Source: Imperialibacter sp963977595 (GTDB lineage: Bacteria > Bacteroidota > Bacteroidia > Cytophagales > Cyclobacteriaceae). From it: 64,000 nucleotides of DNA. The translations under genes and the position numbers were made by a program. Positions 49,816 through 57,761 of the stretch are shown here, one piece after another. The notes beneath the pieces are model-generated. The model was not told where the DNA came from. It ran no database searches and saw nothing but the letters and a program-made list of their open reading frames with translations. The stretch is taken from NCBI RefSeq assembly GCF_048007035.1, contig NZ_CP180355.1:558001-622000 (forward strand). Reading direction: 5' to 3'. Position 1 is the stretch's first letter. Every line of letters starts with the position of its first letter.

Positions 49816-52439
49816 AACTGAAAGACGCACAAATCGAGCTGATCGAAGAGGATCTTCGTCGGAAAGGAGTCACCTTCGATCCCCTGCACGAAGACCTGGT
49901 TGACCATGTATGCAGCGAAATTGAGGAGAGAATGGAGAAAGGAGAGTCGTTTCGTAATGCTTATGACCGGGTGATGGACAGGTTTGAACAAAGAGGCCTG
50001 CCCGAACTCAATAAAGAAACAGTATCCATTTTAAGCCACTTTACCATGCTCAGCAATTTCCTTACCTCCTCCCTCCGTCTGTTCAAAAGAAACATGCTTT
50101 ACAGCGCCATCAGGGTCATCGGGCTTTCGCTGGGCGTGGCTGCTTTGTTGCTTTCCCTGTTCTATTACAATTACGAGCAGTCGTTTGACTCTTTCCATCC
50201 TCAGGCTGATCATATTTACCGGATCGTCCGCACGACGGAAGCTGGCAAAGTGGCCACTACCACGTTTCCCCTGGCTGAAACCCTGCAAAACGAGTACCCG
50301 GAGCACCTGTTTACTCACTTTTTCAAAGACCGCTCCAAAACCTTGTTCCGAAAGGGTGACAAATCCTTTTATGAAGACAAAATGATCTGGGCCGACGCCA
50401 ACTTTCTGAGCATTTTTCCATTCGATGGGTTTGAAGGAGATCCGGCCACTGCCCTTCGGGAGCCGTACAGTCTGGTATTAACAAGGGATGCCGCCGAAAA
50501 GTACTTCGACAAACCAGTTGAGCCCGGCGACCTCATCGAATTCAAGTGGAATGGTGACTTTTCAACCTTAAAAGTGACGGGCGTCATCGACCATTGGCCC
50601 GACAATATGCATATCAGCTTCGATTTCCTGCTGTCGTTTGCCACGGCGGAGTCAGTGTTTCCTGCAAGCATCACCGACAGCTGGAACATGAACTACTGCT
50701 ACAGCTATGCAAAGCTTACTCCCGCTGTTAGCAAGCAGCAATTGGAAGAAAGCTTCCCGGCTTTTGTAGCCAAATATGTGAAAGACAACGAAAAGCCGGG
50801 CGAAGCCTACCTTGGATTTCTGCAGCCCGTACAATCCATTCACACCGATCCTTCTGTCATTACTAACTACGCCAATGTGATTGACCCCATTTACCCTCAG
50901 CTGGCTGTGGCAGTGGGTCTTTTGATCCTGATCATTACCTCCATCAACTTCGTAACATTGACGGTGGCACAGCTGCATGAACGAGCCAAAGAAGTGGGCA
51001 TCCGCAGGGCGATTGGCGCATCGAGGGGGCAGGTGATTTCGCAGTTTGTATTTGAAACTTTCCTGCTCGTCACAGTTAGTTTCGTGCTCGCTCTTTTGAT
51101 GCTACCAGCCAGCGTCCATGGGTTTAATTACCTGATGGTGTCTAAAGTAACGCTGGACCTAAGTCAGCACCTCTGGCTGCTCCTTGCCTTACCAGGCCTG
51201 ATCATTGTTACCACCATCGTTACCGGGCTTTATCCCGCTATCTTATTTTCCAGATCCAATATTGCCGAGTCCATACAGTTGAAAAGAAGAAAGTCGGGTG
51301 TCTTCCTGAGAAAAGCCTTGCTCACCCTGCAGTACGTGTTTGCGTCAGCCCTGATCATTTTCTGCATTGTCATTTTCGAGCAAATCGACTATGTACAAAA
51401 CCAGTCCATTGGCTATTCGAAAGACCAGATCGTGTACATTCCTCATGGCCGCCAAATCCGTGACAATCCGGACATCTTCAAAAATAGCGTTATGGCCAAT
51501 CCGGCGATTGAAAATGTATCTCTTTCGTTTTACAAACCCACGGACGGCATTGGTAATACGATTGGCGTGACCTACAATGGACAGGAAGAGGTCAAAATAG
51601 CGGCGAACTCAGTAGACGAAGACTTCTTCACCACTTACAAAATTGATTTTCTGCAAGGTCACGGATTCGGGAAAGTGGCTGGCGGCGATACCCGGTCGTT
51701 TATCCTCAACGAAAGCGCCGTGAAACTACTGGGAATATCCGATCCCCTTGGAGCCTCGCTGGACACAGAATTCAACACCGGCGATCCTGGCGAACCGGTG
51801 GAAAAACGAAAAGGCAAAGTGATAGGTGTGATACCCGACGTCCACTTTGAGTCGCTCCATTCGACCATCAAGCCGATGATTTTCCTGGTCAAGCCCTACT
51901 GGTACTTCTATATCAACGTCAAGCTCGACGGCAACCGCATTCCTGAGGGGCTCGCTCACCTGGAAGCCACATGGTCAGACATGTTTCCTGAGTTTCCCTT
52001 TGAATACACTTTTCTGGATGACGAATTTGTGAGGCTCTACCAAACCGAAAAACGCCTCGCCGGCGGGCTTGGCGCCATGGCTTTGCTGGCACTGATCACC
52101 ACCTGCCTGGGCTTGTTTGGCTACATAAGGTTTGCGACGCAGCAAAAAACCAAAGAGGTAGGGATTAGGAAAGTGCTCGGCGCCAGCTACGTGCACATCT
52201 CAAGCCTGTTCTCGAAACAGTTTCTCACCGCTATTCTCCTTGCCAGCGCCATTGCCTGGCCGGTTGGCTATTACGTTGCCAACGAGTGGTTGCAGAATTT
52301 CGGTTACCATGTCTCGCTGACAGCCACGCCATTCGTGGCCACGCTGGTCCTGCTGTTGGTCATTTCAACAGGTACCGTCTCCAGAGAACTGCTGCGTGTA
52401 ATGAAGCTGGATCCAAGCAAGACCTTGCGGTACGATTAG
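49812..52439 (+). CDS. FtsX/MacB-type ABC permease with N-terminal prefix domain
   Basis: An 875-residue protein: a small acidic prefix domain (1-70; DLVDHVCSEIEERMEKGESF), then two permease halves, each a MacB-like periplasmic core and FtsX helices (EVGIRRAIGASRGQVISQFV in the first, KEVGIRKVLGASYVHISSLF in the second). The C-terminus LDPSKTLRYD is the usual FtsX ending. No ATPase gene is adjacent, so it must use an ATPase encoded elsewhere. Probably exports or extracts a peptide or lipid-like compound under PadR control. Confidence 0.92.
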   Translation: MKLKDAQIELIEEDLRRKGVTFDPLHEDLVDHVCSEIEERMEKGESFRNAYDRVMDRFEQRGLPELNKETVSILSHFTMLSNFLTSSLRLFKRNMLYSAIRVIGLSLGVAALLLSLFYYNYEQSFDSFHPQADHIYRIVRTTEAGKVATTTFPLAETLQNEYPEHLFTHFFKDRSKTLFRKGDKSFYEDKMIWADANFLSIFPFDGFEGDPATALREPYSLVLTRDAAEKYFDKPVEPGDLIEFKWNGDFSTLKVTGVIDHWPDNMHISFDFLLSFATAESVFPASITDSWNMNYCYSYAKLTPAVSKQQLEESFPAFVAKYVKDNEKPGEAYLGFLQPVQSIHTDPSVITNYANVIDPIYPQLAVAVGLLILIITSINFVTLTVAQLHERAKEVGIRRAIGASRGQVISQFVFETFLLVTVSFVLALLMLPASVHGFNYLMVSKVTLDLSQHLWLLLALPGLIIVTTIVTGLYPAILFSRSNIAESIQLKRRKSGVFLRKALLTLQYVFASALIIFCIVIFEQIDYVQNQSIGYSKDQIVYIPHGRQIRDNPDIFKNSVMANPAIENVSLSFYKPTDGIGNTIGVTYNGQEEVKIAANSVDEDFFTTYKIDFLQGHGFGKVAGGDTRSFILNESAVKLLGISDPLGASLDTEFNTGDPGEPVEKRKGKVIGVIPDVHFESLHSTIKPMIFLVKPYWYFYINVKLDGNRIPEGLAHLEATWSDMFPEFPFEYTFLDDEFVRLYQTEKRLAGGLGAMALLALITTCLGLFGYIRFATQQKTKEVGIRKVLGASYVHISSLFSKQFLTAILLASAIAWPVGYYVANEWLQNFGYHVSLTATPFVATLVLLLVISTGTVSRELLRVMKLDPSKTLRYD

Positions 52440-52515
52440 TCGAGTACTCCAGCATCTCACATCCTAAATATCGGTCATTGCTTATATTAGCTGTTTGGTT
52501 AAGCGATTCACCCTG

Positions 52516-53694
52516 ATGAGCATGCAATATCGGTTGGTCTTTTATTATTCCTGTCTGGCACTAACGGTTTTAGGCTGCACCGCTCCCGAAAAAAGTCTGA
52601 GAGATGAACTAGTTGCATTGGAGAGAGAAAGGGTGCTCACCGCAGCCGACGAATACATGTCGGCCGACATACAAACCATCAACGAAGTGACAAGCCCCCG
52701 CTCGGCTGGCGGCCCGCACGACTTCTACTCAGAGGGAGATTATTGGTGGCCTGACCCTGAAAACCCTAAGGGCCCGTACATCAGGAAGGATGGGCTCACC
52801 AATCCTGACAACTTCGTGGAGCATCGCAACCGCATGCGCCGATTGAGCCTCATCGTGCCCACTTTGGTCGCCGCCTGGACCATCACTCACAACGACAAGT
52901 ATGCCGCAAAAGCTATCGAGCACACAAACGCATGGTTTGTGAACGAGGCCACCCGCATGAACCCCGACATGCTCTACAGCCAGGCTATTTACGGTCGGGT
53001 GACTGGCCGGGGCATTGGCATCATCGACGCTATTCATTTGGTAGAAGTAGTGCAAGCCTTGATGGTACTGGAAGAAAACGGTTTACTGAAAGATGATGCG
53101 CTGGAAAAAACCAAAGCCTGGTTTGCTCAATTCAACACCTGGATCACCACGCACCCTTACGGCATCGAAGAGCGGGACAATGGCAACAACCACAGCACCT
53201 GCTGGGCCATGCAGGTAGCACAGTATGCCACGTTTACAGGCAGCGACTCGCTACTGCTTGCTACTAAAGGCTTCTATGATCAAACACTGCTTCCACAAAT
53301 GGCGGCTGACGGCTCCTTTCCTAAAGAGCTGGCCCGCACCAAACCCTACGGCTACTCGCTCTTCAATCTTGACGCCATGTACACCCTGCTGCATATCCTT
53401 GGCAGGCGCTACCCGGAAGTATGGCAGCATCCGGCGGGAGAGAGCCTCAACATAAGAAACGCCGTAGATTTTATGGTGCCTTACATTGCCGACAAAGCAA
53501 CTTGGCCCTACGCACCCGACGTGATGTATTTCGAGGATTGGCCAATGCGCCAGGCAGCCCTGCTGTTTGCCTACATGGCCTATGGAGATGGCAAGTACCT
53601 TGAGACCTGGAAAGCCCTTCCGGCAGACTCCGAAGAAGATGAAGTGATCCGCAACTTCTTTGTCAGGCAACCGCTGTTGTGGGTGAAAGAATGA
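52516..53694 (+). CDS. Alginate lyase family lipoprotein (PL5-like toroid)
   Basis: A 392-residue protein from the ATG at 52516; lipobox LTVLGCTA (Cys at about residue 21). The alginate-lyase (PF05426) alpha/alpha toroid is shown by SAGGPHDFYSEGDYWWPDPE, NFVEHRNRMRRLSLIVPTLV, LYSQAIYGRVTGRGIGIIDA and the catalytic-loop NNHSTCWAMQVA. Such enzymes cut polymannuronate or related uronates by beta-elimination. It is isolated from other polysaccharide-lyase genes. Alternative starts upstream (52495) add no signal sequence. Confidence 0.87.
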   Translation: MSMQYRLVFYYSCLALTVLGCTAPEKSLRDELVALERERVLTAADEYMSADIQTINEVTSPRSAGGPHDFYSEGDYWWPDPENPKGPYIRKDGLTNPDNFVEHRNRMRRLSLIVPTLVAAWTITHNDKYAAKAIEHTNAWFVNEATRMNPDMLYSQAIYGRVTGRGIGIIDAIHLVEVVQALMVLEENGLLKDDALEKTKAWFAQFNTWITTHPYGIEERDNGNNHSTCWAMQVAQYATFTGSDSLLLATKGFYDQTLLPQMAADGSFPKELARTKPYGYSLFNLDAMYTLLHILGRRYPEVWQHPAGESLNIRNAVDFMVPYIADKATWPYAPDVMYFEDWPMRQAALLFAYMAYGDGKYLETWKALPADSEEDEVIRNFFVRQPLLWVKE

Positions 53695-53771
53695 TGACAG
53701 CGACTTTGCCGTAGTTAGGAGGCAATTAGCTGCATTTTTTATATATTGTATTGAATCAAAAGGCAAAACAA

Positions 53772-54134
53772 GTGAAGAACAGGCTCGTGTTAACTCTATT
53801 CATGTGTTTAGCGGCAACAGTTGCATTGTCTCAATCTGGCATAACACCGGGCACTGGCAACATAAAGCCCACGCCTGTACGACCCTTTGATACCCTCTCT
53901 TATTTGTCGCCTTTGAATATCCCTGGTAATAAAGTACATCCGTTCGTCTTCAAAAATTTTAACTCTGACAACGAGATAGATATTAACATTGCGGACGACC
54001 TGCCAGGCCAAATCGCAGAGTCATCCGACGACAGAATGCCCATGTTTGTGCCAAAAGGCGACTATACGATGCCCATTTTGACTCCGGGAGACAGCGCTAA
54101 AAACTATACACTCTTAAGGAAACACATCGAATAG
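53772..54134 (+). CDS. Small exported protein of unknown function
   Basis: From the GTG at 53772 it starts with a signal peptide (VKNRLVLTLFMCLAATVALS) and yields a mature part of about 98 residues, rich in Pro, Asp and Asn, without cysteines (TPGTGNIKPTPVRPFDTLSY; NSDNEIDINIADDLPGQ). A TTG at 53751 would add seven residues. I do not recognise it. It lies between the alginate-lyase gene and an ECF sigma gene on the same strand, and could be a secreted or surface accessory. Confidence 0.6.
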   Translation: MKNRLVLTLFMCLAATVALSQSGITPGTGNIKPTPVRPFDTLSYLSPLNIPGNKVHPFVFKNFNSDNEIDINIADDLPGQIAESSDDRMPMFVPKGDYTMPILTPGDSAKNYTLLRKHIE

Positions 54135-54255
54135 GATGCCCTCAGGAACGGCTCCTGTTTATTTTTTTAGAAAAAACTCCCCACTGTTGTGACATTTCAA
54201 CACCTCATGCGAATAATGAAGTAAAAGCACTAAAAAAACGCTTAAACTCAGCAAG

Positions 54256-54759
54256 GTGAAACGAACAGAACAACAGGAAGCCCTCTTTATAGACTACCTC
54301 GAAAGCTGCAAAAAGCTGATCGCCAAAGTAGCCAGGGTCTACTGCAAAGACGAAGAGGAGCGCAAGGATCTGATGCAGGACATCACCCTGCAGTTATGGA
54401 AAGCCTTTCCCAATTACGACGACACCTACGCCGTTTCCACCTGGACCTACCGAATCGCTCTTAACACGTCCATCTCTCACCTGAGAAAAGTAACGACAAG
54501 AAGTGCGGTGCAGGCAAGCAAATACAGCGAAGGAGAAATTATGCAGGTGCAGGCCGAAACGACAGATGAAAACCTGGAGCATCTTTACCGTGCCATCGAC
54601 CTGCTCAAGCCTGTCGACAAGGCCATTGTGGTATTGCAACTGGAAGGATGCAGCAACAAAGAAATAGCAGAAGTCATGGGGCTCTCGGCATCCAACATCT
54701 CCACCCGAAAGCTGAGAATCAAAGAAGAGTTAAAATCACATTTTGAAACAACTAAATAA
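54256..54759 (+). CDS. ECF sigma factor (second)
   Basis: A 167-residue sigma factor: region 2 KVARVYCKDEEERKDLMQDI, WKAFPNYDDTYAVSTWTYRI, and region 4 LKPVDKAIVVLQLEGCSNKE, VMGLSASNISTRKLRIKEEL. It starts with GTG at 54256. Unlike the sigma at 37675 it is not next to FecR/SusC; instead it is followed after 7 bp by a three- to four-helix membrane protein that may be its anti-sigma factor. Confidence 0.9.
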   Translation: MKRTEQQEALFIDYLESCKKLIAKVARVYCKDEEERKDLMQDITLQLWKAFPNYDDTYAVSTWTYRIALNTSISHLRKVTTRSAVQASKYSEGEIMQVQAETTDENLEHLYRAIDLLKPVDKAIVVLQLEGCSNKEIAEVMGLSASNISTRKLRIKEELKSHFETTK

Positions 54760-54766
54760 AAAGGTC

Positions 54767-55372
54767 ATGGAATTTGAACAACTAACGAGCATATGGAACA
54801 ACGCTAATCCAACGCTGGACCAAACGGTGAAAATCAACAAAGAGCTGGTAAAGACAATCAGCTTCAGTAAGGTGAAATCCAGTCTTTCAGAGATCAAATG
54901 GACAAGTATTGTCCAAATTGTGGTAGGCATCTGGTTCCTGGATTTTCTGCTGGGCTTTGCCTTCCGGCACCACGCCGAGCCCATGTTTCTCATCCCAGCC
55001 ATTATGCTAATCGTCATCACGGTGTACAGCCTGATTTTTGACATTGGGCAGTTGGTTATGCTTTTCACGATCAACGCTAAGGCCTCGGTTGCAGAAGCCC
55101 AGCGGAAGCTGTCATCATTGAAAAAGCTTGAAGCCTATGACACTTATAGCCTGCTGGTCATCATACCACTGTTTTCGGCACCCTTCCTGATCGTAGCAGC
55201 GAAGGCGGGGCTGGCTATTAACTTGTACGATCTGGCAGGTCAATGGCTCATTTCATATGTAGCGGGCAGCGCTGTGGTGGCAGGCATTGTCGTTTTCTTC
55301 CTGCGGATGTTCCCCAACAAGGGGCTTCAGGAGTCTATTGACTTTTTGAAGGAGCTGAAAGAGGAAAAGTAA
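54767..55372 (+). CDS. Membrane protein, candidate anti-sigma partner
   Basis: A 201-residue protein from the ATG at 54767 (an upstream TTG at 54743 overlaps the sigma gene). A cytoplasmic N-terminal 50 residues (FEQLTSIWNNANPTLDQTVK) precede four hydrophobic segments (IVQIVVGIWFLDFLLGFAF; FLIPAIMLIVITVYSLIF; LLVIIPLFSAPFLIVAAKA; ISYVAGSAVVAGIVVFFL). No known anti-sigma domain. The 7-bp spacing and length suggest it controls the preceding sigma factor. Confidence 0.75.
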   Translation: MEFEQLTSIWNNANPTLDQTVKINKELVKTISFSKVKSSLSEIKWTSIVQIVVGIWFLDFLLGFAFRHHAEPMFLIPAIMLIVITVYSLIFDIGQLVMLFTINAKASVAEAQRKLSSLKKLEAYDTYSLLVIIPLFSAPFLIVAAKAGLAINLYDLAGQWLISYVAGSAVVAGIVVFFLRMFPNKGLQESIDFLKELKEEK

Positions 55373-55528
55373 ATATCGAAAAAAATGCCAGGAGCGAGAA
55401 AATTGTGGCAAATCACCCGAAAAAGATCGTAGGCACATCGGTTGAGTAATACCCAACTCTCGCTCTTTGCTACTTGCTGCCTGTGCGGCCAGAAACTTCG
55501 GAAGTCTTTCTTTTGTTCCATTATTAGT

Positions 55529-55536
55529 TAACTTTG
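55529..55536 (+). promoter_or_regulatory. TAnnTTTG -7 box before higBA
   Basis: TAACTTTG is a full match to the Bacteroidota -7 box. It ends 4 bp before the GTG, so the transcript could start almost at the start codon (leaderless). Confidence 0.45.
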
Positions 55537-55540
55537 TCTT

Positions 55541-55891
55541 GTGCAACAGAGACGACAGTTGGTATTCTTTAAGCATCACTTTAGGGACTTTTTTGAGCCT
55601 TTAAACGATAAGCTAAAGGACAAAATCGATCAAGTTCTGTTCATGATTCGGATTGCAGACAGAATTCCTGCTAAGTTCTTCAGGCACTTGACCGGAACAG
55701 ATGGCCTATTCGAGATTCGTGTGGAGTTTCAAGGCAATATTTATAGAATCTTCTGCTGTTTCGACGAGGGCAACTTAGTTGTATTGTTTAACGGGTTTCA
55801 GAAGAAGTCTCAGAAGACACCAAAAAATGAAATCGACAAAGCGCTAAAAATCAAGAACGAATATTTTGAACTGAAGACTAAAACAAAATGA
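55541..55891 (+). CDS. higB: RelE/HigB-type toxin (Gp49-like)
   Basis: A 116-residue RelE/ParE-superfamily toxin with the Gp49/HigB form: FKHHFRDFFEPLNDKLKDKI, IPAKFFRHLTGTDGLFEIRV, YRIFCCFDEGNLVVLFNGFQ and the closing KKSQKTPKNEIDKALKIKNE. HigB cuts mRNA on the ribosome. The GTG at 55541 is the first possible start and fits the family N-terminus. Toxin precedes antitoxin, the HigBA order. The 3' end overlaps the antitoxin ATG by 4 bp. Confidence 0.92.
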   Translation: MQQRRQLVFFKHHFRDFFEPLNDKLKDKIDQVLFMIRIADRIPAKFFRHLTGTDGLFEIRVEFQGNIYRIFCCFDEGNLVVLFNGFQKKSQKTPKNEIDKALKIKNEYFELKTKTK

Positions 55892-56181
55892 AAGAGCACA
55901 TAACCACATTCGATGAGCACCTTGACGCCAGATATGGCGCCGTTGGAACTAAAGAGCGAGCAAATTTTGAGATCAAGGCCAAGGCTTTTGCAATTGGCGA
56001 AATAATTCGAGACGCCCGAAAAGAAGCACGTCTTACACAAGAGCAGCTTGCCGAGCTAACCGGAACCAAGAAAAGTTTCATTTCCAGAATTGAGAATGGA
56101 CAGAGCGACATACAGCTATCCACACTCTACAGACTTATGGAAATAGGACTTGGCAAAAGAGTTACACTAACAATCGGCTGA
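55888..56181 (+). CDS. higA: HigA-type Xre antitoxin
   Basis: A 97-residue DNA-binding antitoxin. The helix-turn-helix has IRDARKEARLTQEQLAELTG, KKSFISRIENGQSDIQLSTL and the ending LGKRVTLTIG. It binds HigB and represses the operon promoter. The overlap with HigB gives coupled translation. Confidence 0.92.
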   Translation: MKEHITTFDEHLDARYGAVGTKERANFEIKAKAFAIGEIIRDARKEARLTQEQLAELTGTKKSFISRIENGQSDIQLSTLYRLMEIGLGKRVTLTIG

Positions 56182-56590
56182 AAAGAGCCACATGAATACT
56201 TTGACGGGAAAGGGCTTGATCAATAAAGAATCACGGTTGCAAATTGCACCCCTGTCACATTGAGTTTTTATTCATCGATCGTCCTTTGCTAAGCAACACT
56301 ACCAAAGCAGGGCCAGGTTCTAACGGGAACTGAGGTACACTAAGAACTCCCACTGACGAATGGTTTCTCCACAAACCTACCCGATTTCCAGTTCTTGCCT
56401 GGTCGGGTAAAAAAATAGTAGCTTAGCTAGCATTTCCCGCTTTTTACCTTCATTAACAGAGACACCCTACTTTCAGTCACATGGCATTTTCAGAAGACTT
56501 CCTGTCGGCTCTTTTCTCTGAATTGCAAAATTATCAGCAACCGCTTTTTCCAAAATTCAACCACGGCCTTGCGCTTGAAGGGTAGCACCA
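56182..56590. other. Gene-free region after higBA
   Basis: No convincing gene. A 34-codon frame from an ATG at 56481 (MAFSEDFLSALFSELQ) is too short and unsupported. No repeat found. Confidence 0.3.
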
Positions 56591-56639
56591 TATACCCTCT
56601 CCGGGGTATACTATTGCCTCATTCATAGACCTAAATTTG
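56591..56639 (+). promoter_or_regulatory. TATACCC palindrome and TAnnTTTG promoter of the 56662 gene
   Basis: TATACCC (56591-56597) and GGGTATA (56604-56610) form a perfect 7-bp dyad with a 6-nt spacer. The -7 box TAAATTTG lies at 56632-56639, 22 bp before the ATG. The dyad covers the -45 to -30 zone, suiting an activator or repressor site. Confidence 0.45.
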
Positions 56640-56661
56640 CCACCATACAAAATTTAGACTT

Positions 56662-57663
56662 ATGAAAAAGCTATTAGTTCTCGCACTCCTATGCTTGCCT
56701 TTTTTAGGCTATAGCCAAATTGTCAATGAAAAAAATGTCAAAGACTGGGGCTATGGGGAAAATAAGATCAAGAAGGCACCAAAAAAGATTTATATAAAAG
56801 ACTTTTTTGTCAACTACCAGGTATTATCGTCTAACTCAGAAACCACCACCAACTCCGATCTGGACAGAGCCACCTCGATGATGTCTGTGGGGCTGGTAGG
56901 CCTGGAGACTGAAGACTTTCAGGAAATTACAGATGCGGCCTACAAAAGAATGGTAGGCAAGCTGGCTGACGCAGGCTATGAAATAGTTGGAAGTGAAGAA
57001 GCTGGCAAAGCAGAAATGTTTCAGGATTATACCAAATTGACTGGTGGCACCCCAAGCCAGGCGCAAATTATTGGCTATATCTCAACAGCCCCAACAGGTT
57101 ATGATTACTATGTAAAAAGAGTGACCAACAAGGGAAAAGCTAAAGATGCCTTTTTTGATGTTACACCTAAATTGTCAAAGGAGCTTGGCGATATTCCGGT
57201 ACTGGAAGCCAACGTAAGTTTTCAGTTTGTGACCATTGACGGTAGTAGCTTCGCAGGAGCTGCCAAAATGAAAGGGAATGTCGACTTTGTATTGGCTGCC
57301 ACAGCCATTGGCACTTCATCTGAAGGATTTTTTGGCTCAAAGATCGAAACTTCACCTACCATTGAAAGGGTCGTTTGGAAAGGCGGTGCAGTCGGCGCTG
57401 GTGCGCTGTCCATCATTCAATTCAGCCCTAAAAGTGATATCTCCATTGAAGGGGTAGTGGAGCAGAAAAAGTTTAAAGAATATGTTTCCAGCAATAGTTA
57501 CAAGCCATCTTATGCAAACATTGTGATTACGCAGGAAAAGAAGATAGAAGTGAGCCACCAGGTAAAAGCAGACAGAGATGCCTATAAAACCAAATCGCTT
57601 CAAGCTTTAAATGAATATTTGGATCAAATGATCCAAAAACTAATTGATAGTGCAAACGGGTAG
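56662..57663 (+). CDS. Exported protein of unknown function
   Basis: A 333-residue protein with a signal peptide (MKKLLVLALLCLPFLGYSQ). The mature part has alpha/beta character (KKIYIKDFFVNYQVLSSNSE; MVGKLADAGYEIVGSEEAGK; LEANVSFQFVTIDGSSFAGA), one Ala-Gly-rich strand region (FVLAATAIGTSSEGFFGSKI) and a basic helical C-terminus. I do not recognise it. It has its own promoter with a palindrome, and its own terminator, so it is expressed as a single gene. The regular KxYIKDF start is reminiscent of periplasmic ligand-binding or stress proteins, but this is no more than impression. Confidence 0.8.
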   Translation: MKKLLVLALLCLPFLGYSQIVNEKNVKDWGYGENKIKKAPKKIYIKDFFVNYQVLSSNSETTTNSDLDRATSMMSVGLVGLETEDFQEITDAAYKRMVGKLADAGYEIVGSEEAGKAEMFQDYTKLTGGTPSQAQIIGYISTAPTGYDYYVKRVTNKGKAKDAFFDVTPKLSKELGDIPVLEANVSFQFVTIDGSSFAGAAKMKGNVDFVLAATAIGTSSEGFFGSKIETSPTIERVVWKGGAVGAGALSIIQFSPKSDISIEGVVEQKKFKEYVSSNSYKPSYANIVITQEKKIEVSHQVKADRDAYKTKSLQALNEYLDQMIQKLIDSANG

Positions 57664-57682
57664 TTAACAGGAGCAGAAGTCA

Positions 57683-57712
57683 AAAGCGTGCCTTTCCAGG
57701 TACGCTTTTTTT
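57683..57712 (+). terminator. Intrinsic terminator after the 56662 gene
   Basis: AAAGCGT-G-CC pairs with GG-T-ACGCTTT around a short loop, followed by a T run. The complementary A run would also serve the converging acylase gene. Confidence 0.75.
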
Positions 57713-57761
57713 ATGATTTTTTCTTACGAAAAAATGCACGGAAGTCAGCTTAGAACTGCCC

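Noticed and set aside
56481..56585. 34-codon frame MAFSEDFLSALFSELQ
   Set aside because: Short, isolated, no supporting signal.
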